Assembly (NCBI GenBank): GCA_002084765.1
Contig: NBMB01000013.1
Location: 1-57,737, forward strand
Source of the DNA: Candidatus Cloacimonetes bacterium 4572_55
GTDB taxonomy: Bacteria > 4572-55
DNA length: 57,737 bases
Direction of reading: 5' to 3'
The notes under the pieces are model-generated. The model saw nothing but the letters and a program-made list of their open reading frames with translations, had not been told where the DNA came from and searched no databases. Shown here one piece after another: positions 44,077 to 51,893 of the stretch. A program made the position numbers and the translations under genes. The first letter of the stretch is position 1. The number at the start of each line of letters is the position of its first letter.

Positions 44077-44958
44077 CTAAATATGACCCTTTTGCTTCAA
44101 ATAATCTTCCAGAGCCGCTTTCCAGGGTCTGCATATTTCCAACCCGATCCCGGGCAATTTTTTTGACGACAGGACAGAATATTCCGGTCGTCTGGCTTTT
44201 GCTCCGGACTCATCAGTTGTGATCCGCGATAATTTTGGCGTCAGACCGGTCAACTCAAAAATAGCGCTCGAGTATTCAAACCAAGTGCAATCCTGATTAT
44301 TGGCGATATGATAGAGTCCGTATTGTCCGGTTTGAATCAGCTCGCAGATTTTGTTCGCCAGATCGTGCGTAAAGGTCGGTGCCAGACGCTGATCATCCAC
44401 GACCCGAATCGGGTTGCCGCTTTTTGCCAACTTGATCATGGTCTCGATAAAATTGCCGCCTTTACCCATACTGCCCGCAACGCCGAATAAGCCGGATGTG
44501 CGGATCAGATAGGATTTTGGACAATTTTCTCGCACAAAGTATTCGCCAGCCAGCTTGGAAAAGCCATACACATTGACTGGTCCCGGGATGTCGTCCTCCA
44601 GATAAGGCGTCTTCCGGTTTTGATCCTTGCCAAACACATAGTCCGTGCTTACATGCGCGAAATCAGCCCCGATATGACGACATACGACCCCCAGATTATT
44701 GACAGCGACAGCATTCACCAAAAAGGTTTTTTCCGGGTTGTCCTCACATTCGTCAGTCCGATGATAGGCAGCGGTATTGATCACAATATCCGGTTTGCAC
44801 TCGGTGAGTTTTTCCTGAATGCGCTCGTAATCCCGAATATCGACCGCTTCCTCTATAAAAGGAACCATCGTAAATTGATCCGACAGGGAGGAAAATGACT
44901 GGACCAAGTCCGAACCAAGCTGACCGTCCGCGCCGATAATGACGACTGTTTTAACCAT
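44077..44958 (-). CDS. dTDP-4-dehydrorhamnose reductase-like protein (RmlD/RfbD family)
   Basis: This 293-residue SDR starts at ATG 44958 (MVKTVVIIGADGQLGSDL), overlapping the upstream epimerase by eight bases. RmlD marks: NTAAYHRTDECEDNPE, VNAVAVNNLG, HVSTDYVFGKDQ, catalytic VYGFSKLAGE, IRTSGLFGV and PTFTHDLANKI. It would reduce a 4-keto-deoxysugar nucleotide. Together with the RfbC-like cupin two genes upstream it suggests dTDP-rhamnose or a related sugar, although no RmlA or RmlB is in the window. Confidence 0.88.
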   Translation of the reverse strand: MVKTVVIIGADGQLGSDLVQSFSSLSDQFTMVPFIEEAVDIRDYERIQEKLTECKPDIVINTAAYHRTDECEDNPEKTFLVNAVAVNNLGVVCRHIGADFAHVSTDYVFGKDQNRKTPYLEDDIPGPVNVYGFSKLAGEYFVRENCPKSYLIRTSGLFGVAGSMGKGGNFIETMIKLAKSGNPIRVVDDQRLAPTFTHDLANKICELIQTGQYGLYHIANNQDCTWFEYSSAIFELTGLTPKLSRITTDESGAKARRPEYSVLSSKKLPGIGLEICRPWKAALEDYLKQKGHI

Positions 44959-46021
44959 CTGTTTTCTCCGTGGACGTCTCAAATACGGATCCGGTGATCT
45001 TGATTATTTTGTGAGCTTCCTCAAGCATTTTCATCCATCGGATATTGTTGTATTTGGGGTTGTCAAAATCCGTATAGCCAAAATGCCGAATTTTTTTCAC
45101 GAGATCTATAACCGATTCTTCAATAGAAATTTTTGGCTGAAATCCCAATACACGGGCGAGTTTTTTGTTGGAAACGCGATAGCTGCGCACGCCTTTGTAG
45201 CTGTAATCCGGGCGGATATCCGTATCCACTCCGACATCCCGCAGTGCTTCTCTGACCCGCAACCCAAGCTCGGATATACGGATATTTTGTAGCGATAAAT
45301 TGAAAATTTCGCCTCTGACCCGCTTTTCATCGGCTTCGAGACAGGCGATATAGCCTCGCGCCGCATCTCGCACATCGATAATTGGGCGCCACATTTCGCC
45401 GCCATAATGCAGATTCAGATTTCCGGTTGTCATTGCGGATTTTACAAACGTGTTGGTCACCAGATCATAACGCATCCGGTGAGAAAAGCCGTTGATGGTC
45501 CCCTTTCGCAGGATTACAGGGCAAAAATTCTCGTCCGCCATGTTCAACAATATTCGTTCCGCGTCGTATTTGGATTTGGAGTATGCGGCTCGCGGGTGCA
45601 CATCGGATGTCTCGTCCTGCAAAATATCCCTCTCATCATATTTCACTCCGCGATCATAAATTGAGCAGGATGAAGCGAAGATATACCGCTTGATTCCCTG
45701 TTTTTTGCACATTTCGGCAAGAGTTTGGGTCGAGATCGTATTCATCTCGTAATTTGCTTTGGGATTGTATTCTGCGGTCGGGTCGTTAGAGAGCCCCCCA
45801 AGGTTGATGACCGCGCTGACACTGTCAAATATCGACGGATCCACATCCCGCATATCGCCGATAGTTAGATCGACTCGGTCGCGGATATCTCGCAGACCGT
45901 TGTCAGTAAAATAGAGTCGATCCAAAATTTTGATCGCATAACCCCGCTCCAGCAGTTCCTCTGCGAGAATAGAACCGACATAACCCGCGCCGCCGACCAG
46001 AAGTATTTTGTCCAAGCTCAT
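44951..46021 (-). CDS. NAD-dependent sugar-nucleotide epimerase/dehydratase
   Basis: This 356-residue extended SDR starts at ATG 46021 with an excellent AGGGAGGT site. LLVGGAGYVGSILAEEL binds NAD. SSCSIYD and catalytic YSKSKYDAE (Tyr-X3-Lys) are present, as is RPIIDVRDAARGYIACLEA. The motif NLGGLSNDPTAEYNP is characteristic of a subgroup that works beside RfbC-like cupins on deoxysugar nucleotides. Coupled to the RmlD-like gene downstream and three bases from the cupin gene upstream. Confidence 0.85.
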   Translation of the reverse strand: MSLDKILLVGGAGYVGSILAEELLERGYAIKILDRLYFTDNGLRDIRDRVDLTIGDMRDVDPSIFDSVSAVINLGGLSNDPTAEYNPKANYEMNTISTQTLAEMCKKQGIKRYIFASSCSIYDRGVKYDERDILQDETSDVHPRAAYSKSKYDAERILLNMADENFCPVILRKGTINGFSHRMRYDLVTNTFVKSAMTTGNLNLHYGGEMWRPIIDVRDAARGYIACLEADEKRVRGEIFNLSLQNIRISELGLRVREALRDVGVDTDIRPDYSYKGVRSYRVSNKKLARVLGFQPKISIEESVIDLVKKIRHFGYTDFDNPKYNNIRWMKMLEEAHKIIKITGSVFETSTEKTDG

Positions 46022-46023
46022 CA

Positions 46024-46488
46024 CTACCTCCCTTCTATTGTCCATACATCGCCGAAAGAGTCGGCTGGGATGCGAACTTCGTCGGGATTTTCACGGTTGT
46101 AACAATGGCTGGCGGTACTGATCATCTGGGTGTCGTCTTCAAGCGACATCCATCCGTGATACACGCCTGGGGGAACCACAATAAGGCGCGGACGACGAGA
46201 TCCCCCGATAATAGTGACCATCTCGAGGTAAGTCGGACTCTCCTTACGGTCGTCTTTAAGAACAAACTTTGCGCTGCCGCGGCTGATGAAAAACCAGTCC
46301 CATAGCTCGTGGTGCTTGTGAAAACCGCGGATCACTCCCCGAACATCGTCGCCGACCAGATAGACCTGACCGAACTTGTGAACCACGCCGTGCGGCTCTG
46401 GATCGTCAATATGGCGCGCGATTTCGATTAAATATCCTCGATCATCGAGGTATGCTTGCAAATCAACGACTTTAACATCTTTAATCAT
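46024..46488 (-). CDS. dTDP-4-dehydrorhamnose 3,5-epimerase-related cupin (RmlC/RfbC-like)
   Basis: This 154-residue cupin shows DDRGYLIEIAR, QVYLVGDDVRGVIRGFHKHHELWDWFF, SAKFVLKDDR and VVPPGVYHGWMSLEDDTQM, the RmlC-like pattern with the His-containing jelly-roll core. It is shorter than classical RmlC (about 180), so it may be a 3-epimerase or a ketoisomerase-type member. It is the first gene of the long leftward run, behind the promoter at 46649-46677. Confidence 0.82.
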   Translation of the reverse strand: MIKDVKVVDLQAYLDDRGYLIEIARHIDDPEPHGVVHKFGQVYLVGDDVRGVIRGFHKHHELWDWFFISRGSAKFVLKDDRKESPTYLEMVTIIGGSRRPRLIVVPPGVYHGWMSLEDDTQMISTASHCYNRENPDEVRIPADSFGDVWTIEGR

Positions 46489-46648
46489 CTAAAAAAAACC
46501 CCTCTATTTTTACAAATCATAAAAAAAACATTATTTCAGCGGTCTTCCGCAACCTCGAGCCGGGTCGTCATCGCACAGCCAGCAAACAAAATATGAACCT
46601 CGGCTGGTATTAATAATTTCCTGACAAAAGCTCGTTTCAGACTGTCGG

Positions 46649-46677
46649 AAAGTATGTATTTTTCGAGCGCAAGTCAA
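46649..46677 (-). promoter_or_regulatory. Sigma-70-type promoter of the leftward glycan-ftsY-riboflavin run
   Basis: On the minus strand TTGACT (46677-46672), a 17-base spacer and TACTTT (46654-46649). The leader to the ATG at 46488 would be about 155 bases. Nothing else was recognised in 46489-46748. Confidence 0.6.
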
Positions 46678-46748
46678 GATATTTCGTTCTATATTTATTG
46701 CCTATTTATTGCTTACTTATTTATTATCAATTTTATTTGTTGTCAATA

Positions 46749-49340
46749 TTAAGAGAGACGTCGGGATTTTTTCATTAGAGGCAATTCATAGCGACGAATT
46801 TTATCATATTGATACATCGCGTTTGCTACTGCCGCCGCAGTTGGCGTCAGACCGATTTCGCCCACGCCCTTGACCCCTAAGGGACCGTTCGGATCGGGTT
46901 TCTCTACGCCGATAACAAAAATATCGGGCGTTTCTCTTGCTCTCAGGATACCGCATCGGCGCAAACGGGTATGCTTTGGGACGCTGTTTTCCAGCTCCAA
47001 TTCTTCTCTAAGGGCATAACCCAGCCCCATGTGCACCGATCCCTGAATCTGTCCCTCGAACAACGTGGGGTTGATGATCCGCCCGGCGTCGTGCGCGGCG
47101 TAAACAGCCTCCACGACGGAACCCGTATGATCCAGCGTGACCACCTGAGTGGCGAATCCGTAAGAGTAATGCGTGATGATTTCCTCCACATCAGCGCCAG
47201 GCTTTGTTGTCCAGTCGCAGACCCATTCTCCAACGTAAATTTTTCCGATGAGATCAGCCAAGCGGGATTTTTTTAGATCCATGTTCAGTTTCCGACAGCC
47301 GTCCAATAAGGCGTGACCAATCAACGAGGAGCCTCTGGACGCGGTGGTCATACCCGCCTCTGCTTGCGCCTCGGTATCGACCCGAACCTCGATATGAGCA
47401 GGATCAATGCCGGTCTGATCGCACAGAAACTGGACTGCAACGGTATAGATGCCCTGTCCCATTTCCGTCCAACCATGATGGATAATCACCCGATCCACCG
47501 CGGCGATCTCGATCTTGATCCGACAGCTATCCTCCATCCCGTTGCCGATACCGGTATTCTTGATTCCGCAGGCAATACCCGCGTATTTTGCTTGATAAAA
47601 CCGATCTTTCACAGCGGACAGCGTCTCCCGAACCCCGCATCCTTGATTCATAATTTGCCCGGTCGCACAGACGTCTCCCGGCTTCAGCGCGTTGTCATAT
47701 CGGAACTGCCAGCGATCGAATTCGCCTTTTTCGCAGAGATCGTCCATGCAGCTCTCGATAGCGAATGTCACCTGGTTGACACCGAAACCGCGCATCGCGC
47801 CGCAAGGTAAATTGTTGGTATAAACCGCTCTGCTCTCCACGTCCACATGGGGGATGTGATACGCGCCGGTAGAGTGACCCGCGGCGCGTTCCAGCACCTT
47901 CATGCCCACCGACGCGTACGCGCCGGTATCCCCGACAATCCGAGCTTTTAAGCCGACCAACTTTCCATTTTTATCGCAGCCCAAAGTATATTCCATTGTC
48001 AACGGATGGCGTTTGGGGTGCATCCGGATCGACTCGTCTCTGGTGAGGCGCGCTTTCACCGGTTTTTGCAAAAGATAGCTGTACAAAGCCGCGTGTCCCT
48101 GCACGGTCAAATCCTCTTTTCCGCCGAACCCGCCTCCATTTGGGACCAGGATCACCCGGACTTTTTCTATAGGAATAGCGAGAATCTTTGCGATCTGCTT
48201 TTGGTCTTCATAAACGCCCTGACCCTGAGAATAGACTTCCATTTTTAGAGTCGAGTCCTCCACTTTCGGCTGCGCGAGGCAGCACTCAGTCTCCAAAAAG
48301 CCGTGTTCGACCATCTGAGTGCGATACACACCGTGGGAGACATACTCTGCTTGCGCCAACGCATCTTCTGCATTTCCGCGCTGGATCGCAGTTTCTGAGA
48401 GAAGATTTCCGTTGGGATGAATACGGGGCGTATCCTCCCGAAGTGCTTGATCGGAATTGACGATTGGAGGCAGAACCTGGTATGCGACGCGGATCAACCG
48501 AGCGGCTTGCCTGGCGATACTCTCCGATTCTGCGACAACGCCAGCCAACGCGTCCCCTACGTATCGAGTTGTTTCGCCGACGTCGATCATCAGGGGCCAA
48601 TCCGGAATGATCAGACCTGTCATCCGATCCCCGGGAATATCCTTTGCCGTAAAGATTCTGACCACCCCTGGGAAATTTTCCGCCTGACTCACGTCGATAC
48701 TCAGAACTTTTGCCCGCGGGTGATCGCTGAATTTTAGCGCGGCGTGGAGCATGCCCGGAGCCTGCAAATCCGCGACAAAAGGACGTTGTCCCAGCGTGAG
48801 CTTATCAGCGTCGTACTTCACGACTCTCTCACCAACTTTCCCGGTGATAATAGCTGATCGGGAATCTTTGGTGCTGTCTTTCCCAGATCGCAACGCTTTT
48901 GCCACGATCAGGATTGCTTCCTCGATCTTCTTATATCCAGTGCAGCGACAGAGATGAGGATGGAGTGCTTTCCGAATGTCCGCCAAAGTCGGATCCGGGT
49001 TATGATCCAACAGAACCTTGGCTCGCATTACAATGCCCGGTGTGCAAAAGCCGCACTGCACGGCTCCGGTCTCAGAAAAAGCACTCACGAATTGTTGTTG
49101 GTAAAAGTCGCCGATCCCCTCGATAGTGACCGCGTCGAGACCCGAGACTTTATGCATCGGGGTGACGCAGGAGAGGATCGCCTTGCCATTAAGCTCTACA
49201 GTGCAGGCACCGCACGCTCCTTGACCAGAGCAGCCGTCTTTTGGGGAAAGGATCCGTTCCTGTTCTCGAAGATAGTCCAGCAAGGTGAGGTTTGGATCGC
49301 TGTGATAGGTTTTTTTGACAGAGTTTAACGTGAATTCCAT
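46749..49340 (-). CDS. Fused molybdenum hydroxylase, selenium-dependent xanthine dehydrogenase-like
   Basis: This 863-residue enzyme fuses a [2Fe-2S] domain pair (1-155; Cys37, Cys43 and Cys46 in DGCSGQGACGACTV, then CGFCTPGIVM and CRCTGY) to the molybdopterin domains (about 165-863; QGQGVYEDQ, GGGFGGKED, AMRGFGVNQ, GWTEMGQGIYT, GVKGVGEIGLTP with the catalytic Glu). The FAD subunit of classical xanthine dehydrogenase is absent. The layout and length match the selenium-dependent xanthine dehydrogenase/purine hydroxylase group. The first cluster has C-x5-C rather than the usual C-x4-C spacing. Substrate is probably a purine or related heterocycle. AAAGGAG precedes the start. Confidence 0.85.
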   Translation of the reverse strand: MEFTLNSVKKTYHSDPNLTLLDYLREQERILSPKDGCSGQGACGACTVELNGKAILSCVTPMHKVSGLDAVTIEGIGDFYQQQFVSAFSETGAVQCGFCTPGIVMRAKVLLDHNPDPTLADIRKALHPHLCRCTGYKKIEEAILIVAKALRSGKDSTKDSRSAIITGKVGERVVKYDADKLTLGQRPFVADLQAPGMLHAALKFSDHPRAKVLSIDVSQAENFPGVVRIFTAKDIPGDRMTGLIIPDWPLMIDVGETTRYVGDALAGVVAESESIARQAARLIRVAYQVLPPIVNSDQALREDTPRIHPNGNLLSETAIQRGNAEDALAQAEYVSHGVYRTQMVEHGFLETECCLAQPKVEDSTLKMEVYSQGQGVYEDQKQIAKILAIPIEKVRVILVPNGGGFGGKEDLTVQGHAALYSYLLQKPVKARLTRDESIRMHPKRHPLTMEYTLGCDKNGKLVGLKARIVGDTGAYASVGMKVLERAAGHSTGAYHIPHVDVESRAVYTNNLPCGAMRGFGVNQVTFAIESCMDDLCEKGEFDRWQFRYDNALKPGDVCATGQIMNQGCGVRETLSAVKDRFYQAKYAGIACGIKNTGIGNGMEDSCRIKIEIAAVDRVIIHHGWTEMGQGIYTVAVQFLCDQTGIDPAHIEVRVDTEAQAEAGMTTASRGSSLIGHALLDGCRKLNMDLKKSRLADLIGKIYVGEWVCDWTTKPGADVEEIITHYSYGFATQVVTLDHTGSVVEAVYAAHDAGRIINPTLFEGQIQGSVHMGLGYALREELELENSVPKHTRLRRCGILRARETPDIFVIGVEKPDPNGPLGVKGVGEIGLTPTAAAVANAMYQYDKIRRYELPLMKKSRRLS

Positions 49341-49362
49341 CGCAAGCTCCTTTAATCAATTG

Positions 49363-50775
49363 TTAGCAGTTAGTTTGTCGTTGATAATAAAATCGGTCTA
49401 TCATAAACAGTGCCGAGCTAAGAATCAGCCCGGGGAACACAGGTTCCATACTCCAAAGATATTCGCCGGTTTGCCCCGGAATCGGGAGATAGCTGGTTGT
49501 CAGCCAGAAAAAAGAGATCAATCCAGAGGCAATCATGCTTGCAAGAGCAAATTTTGGGCGCATCTTAAAATCGTCGCTAAACCCCGCGGCAAGCGGAATC
49601 AGTAGTGCTGGAGTGACAACCGACCCAATGTGATGCCAAAAATCGATGATCGACTCAAACCAAAGGGCCATGACGACTGTCAAGATCGCGGTCAATATGA
49701 GTCCAAATTTGGTGTAAATGGGGACGTTTTTCTCATCTTTTTCTCCCCGTATCCGCCAGATCACGTCTCGACCGATCGTCATTGCCGCCAGAAAACTGGA
49801 GCTGTCGATTGTAGACATAATTGTGGCGAGTAGCGCGAGAAAAAAAAGCCCTTTTGCGACTGGCGGTAAGATTTCCAATGCGAGCGCGGGAAAGGCTTGC
49901 GCTGGGTTGGCAAGTTCTGGGAGCAGTGCGCGGCTGTATAAACCAACTGATGTGGAGAAAAAGTCGAATAGTATCCAACAACCGATTGAGATGAAAATCC
50001 CTCTCTGCGCGATTTTTTCCGAAGCCGCCGCGTAACAGCGTTGATAGAAAGTCGGGTCTACCAGCGTAGACATTGCCAGGAAATACCACACGATAATGTA
50101 TTGCGTAGAATTGCCGCCGTGCCAGACAAAGTGATCCGATGGAAGCCTCTCGTTTAAAAAGGAAAAGCCTCCGTATTTGAACGAGACTATGCCCAATATC
50201 AATGCGAATCCGCCAAACATGAGACCGAATTGCGCCATATCCGTGCGCACTACCGATCGGAACCCGCCGGATAGCACGTAGAATAGAGAGAAAAACGCTC
50301 CGATAAGCACGCTGACTGTCAGGCTCCATCCGAACAAAATCTCCAGCAATATCCCCAACATCAACACATAGCCGGCAGGGACTGTGGTGAGAAATATATA
50401 GATAGCACCGACCAGTCCGGCTCGCCTGCCGTATTCAATTTCGAGTTTGTCGGGGATCGTGTAGAGTCTGGCTCTTCGGGCTTTTTTCGCCAGAAATAGA
50501 GCGAAAATCAGGGCAAAAAGGTAGTAGGGAATCCCGAATACGAGCCAATTTGATATGCCGTATAGATAGCTAAATTCGCCAACGCCGAGGATGCCTCCGT
50601 ACCATGTCGTCACTGTTGTGGCGACAAAAGCAGGTAAGGTCAACGAGCGACCGGCAAGCAGAAAATTTTCCGTATCAGATCGCTCTTTTCCAAAATAATA
50701 TCTGAGAGCGATATAAGTTAGATAGAGCGTATAGAGGATCAATAATCCGATGTCGATTAAGCCAAGTTGTTTCAT
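49363..50775 (-). CDS. Sodium:solute symporter family transporter
   Basis: This 470-residue inner-membrane protein has about 12-13 helices. SSS-family marks: DTENFLLAGRSL, WYGGILGVGEFSYLYG (sodium-site helix region), YVLSGGFRSVVRTD, and LATIMSTIDSSSFLAAMTIGRDVIWR. Substrate is not evident. Being between plsC and the molybdenum hydroxylase, uptake of the hydroxylase substrate is a plausible guess. Its ATG overlaps the plsC stop as ATGA (50772-50775). Confidence 0.88.
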   Translation of the reverse strand: MKQLGLIDIGLLILYTLYLTYIALRYYFGKERSDTENFLLAGRSLTLPAFVATTVTTWYGGILGVGEFSYLYGISNWLVFGIPYYLFALIFALFLAKKARRARLYTIPDKLEIEYGRRAGLVGAIYIFLTTVPAGYVLMLGILLEILFGWSLTVSVLIGAFFSLFYVLSGGFRSVVRTDMAQFGLMFGGFALILGIVSFKYGGFSFLNERLPSDHFVWHGGNSTQYIIVWYFLAMSTLVDPTFYQRCYAAASEKIAQRGIFISIGCWILFDFFSTSVGLYSRALLPELANPAQAFPALALEILPPVAKGLFFLALLATIMSTIDSSSFLAAMTIGRDVIWRIRGEKDEKNVPIYTKFGLILTAILTVVMALWFESIIDFWHHIGSVVTPALLIPLAAGFSDDFKMRPKFALASMIASGLISFFWLTTSYLPIPGQTGEYLWSMEPVFPGLILSSALFMIDRFYYQRQTNC

Positions 50776-51521
50776 TGATTCGTTTTCAGTGGCTCTTGAT
50801 CTTTTTCAAGATGGTTTTTCAGGACTTGAAAAACATGATCCGCAAATTTTCCACGTTCTTTTATGCTATATTGCGTCGAATCGATCGGGTCGAGATATTC
50901 CATGCTAATCGGATGGTGGACAAGCCGGATCGAGTCGGGAGGCAAGGACTCATACGCTCCCTTTATCGCCACGGGAACGACTGCCGCGCCAGAGCGTATC
51001 GCCAATGTAAAAAGCGCAGTTTTCAACGGCTGAAGTCGTCCTGTGCGAGTGCGGGAGCCTTCTGGAAAAACGACGATGGACTTCCCCTCTTTCAGCAACG
51101 CCCTCCCATTGGACAGGGTCTTCAGATCCTTACGAGGGTTGTCGCGATGCATTCTGAGATTTCGGGAATGGGTCATTGCCAAGCCGAAAAATGGGATACG
51201 AAAAAAGAGATCTTTTGCAATCACTCGTACGTTATAGGGGAATTTGGAAACCGCAATAGGGATGTCCAGGAAGCTGGTATGATTGGGCATAAATATATAG
51301 ACGCCATCCGGATCTAGCCTCTCAAGACCTTTGATCTCAATAGGTTTCGCCAGAATCATCAGAACAAAATTCCCAAACGGACGGGCTGAGAAGTCCATTG
51401 TTTTATCGCCGCTTTTATCAAAAAAAGACAAAACATAGCCCCACATACCCAGAATGACCATAGCGATTAACGTGGTGGGAATAACGGCAAGTCGATAAAT
51501 CCATAACAGTATTGATTTCAT
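50772..51521 (-). CDS. plsC: 1-acylglycerol-3-phosphate acyltransferase (PlsC-like)
   Basis: This 249-residue membrane-associated acyltransferase has an N-terminal hydrophobic helix, the catalytic NHTSFLD (His-X4-Asp) motif, RIPFFGLAMTHSRNLRMHRD, the substrate-binding FPEGSRTRTG, and VVPVAIKGAYESLP. It converts lysophosphatidate to phosphatidate in phospholipid synthesis. First gene of an operon with the symporter and hydroxylase. GAGG precedes the ATG. Confidence 0.9.
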   Translation of the reverse strand: MKSILLWIYRLAVIPTTLIAMVILGMWGYVLSFFDKSGDKTMDFSARPFGNFVLMILAKPIEIKGLERLDPDGVYIFMPNHTSFLDIPIAVSKFPYNVRVIAKDLFFRIPFFGLAMTHSRNLRMHRDNPRKDLKTLSNGRALLKEGKSIVVFPEGSRTRTGRLQPLKTALFTLAIRSGAAVVPVAIKGAYESLPPDSIRLVHHPISMEYLDPIDSTQYSIKERGKFADHVFQVLKNHLEKDQEPLKTNQ

Positions 51522-51587
51522 TTTTTCCTCTACGGTTCTCGGGCATATTCCGGTTCAAAAATGTATAGCTCTTTTTCAATAATTGAT

Positions 51588-51646
51588 TAATCTGCGATAA
51601 TCAGCGCAATCTGCGGATCGAATTCCGTGGCGACGAATAATCCAGG
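51588..51646 (+). repeat. Dispersed intergenic repeat, copy B
   Basis: Reverse complement matches 16257-16315 at 53 of 59 positions without gaps. It lies upstream of plsC, in the opposite orientation relative to its downstream gene than copy A. Confidence 0.85.
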
Positions 51647-51815
51647 CTATATACGGTCAATAATAATAAATGGATAAAACGACCTTGTCAAAGCAAAACG
51701 TCATGGATGCCAAAAAAAACTATGGAGACGCTCGTTCTCATAGGAATGGAAATTTAAAATTCAGGTCTGCTGTTTTTAAGATTGAATTTGAAAGGATTCG
51801 GCGTTACCTTACAGC

Positions 51816-51844
51816 GGGGGCCTGCCTAAGACCCTCTTAGCCCC
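51816..51844. promoter_or_regulatory. Palindromic leader element before the kinase/sigma-54 fusion gene
   Basis: CTAAGA-CCC-TCTTAG (51826-51840) is a perfect inverted repeat. GGGGG at 51816-51820 and CCCC at 51841-51844 can extend the stem past a small bulge. It ends 49 bases before the start codon. It may be an operator for autoregulation by the HTH of the encoded protein or an RNA hairpin. No T run follows. Confidence 0.4.
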
Positions 51845-51893
51845 TTAAAATTCTATCCTTGTCAAAAAAAATTGGCACTATCGGAGAAACGTC

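Larger units (their letters stand above)
51522..51893. other. Divergent intergenic region upstream of the kinase/sigma-54 fusion gene
   Basis: Holds repeat copy B (51588-51646), an imperfect hairpin CTATGGAGA-N7-TCTCATAG near 51720-51743, and the palindrome described at 51816-51844. CGGAG lies nine bases before the ATG at 51894. No gene or sure promoter was seen. A TGGCAC near 51872 lacks the GC element required for a sigma-54 site. Confidence 0.5.
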
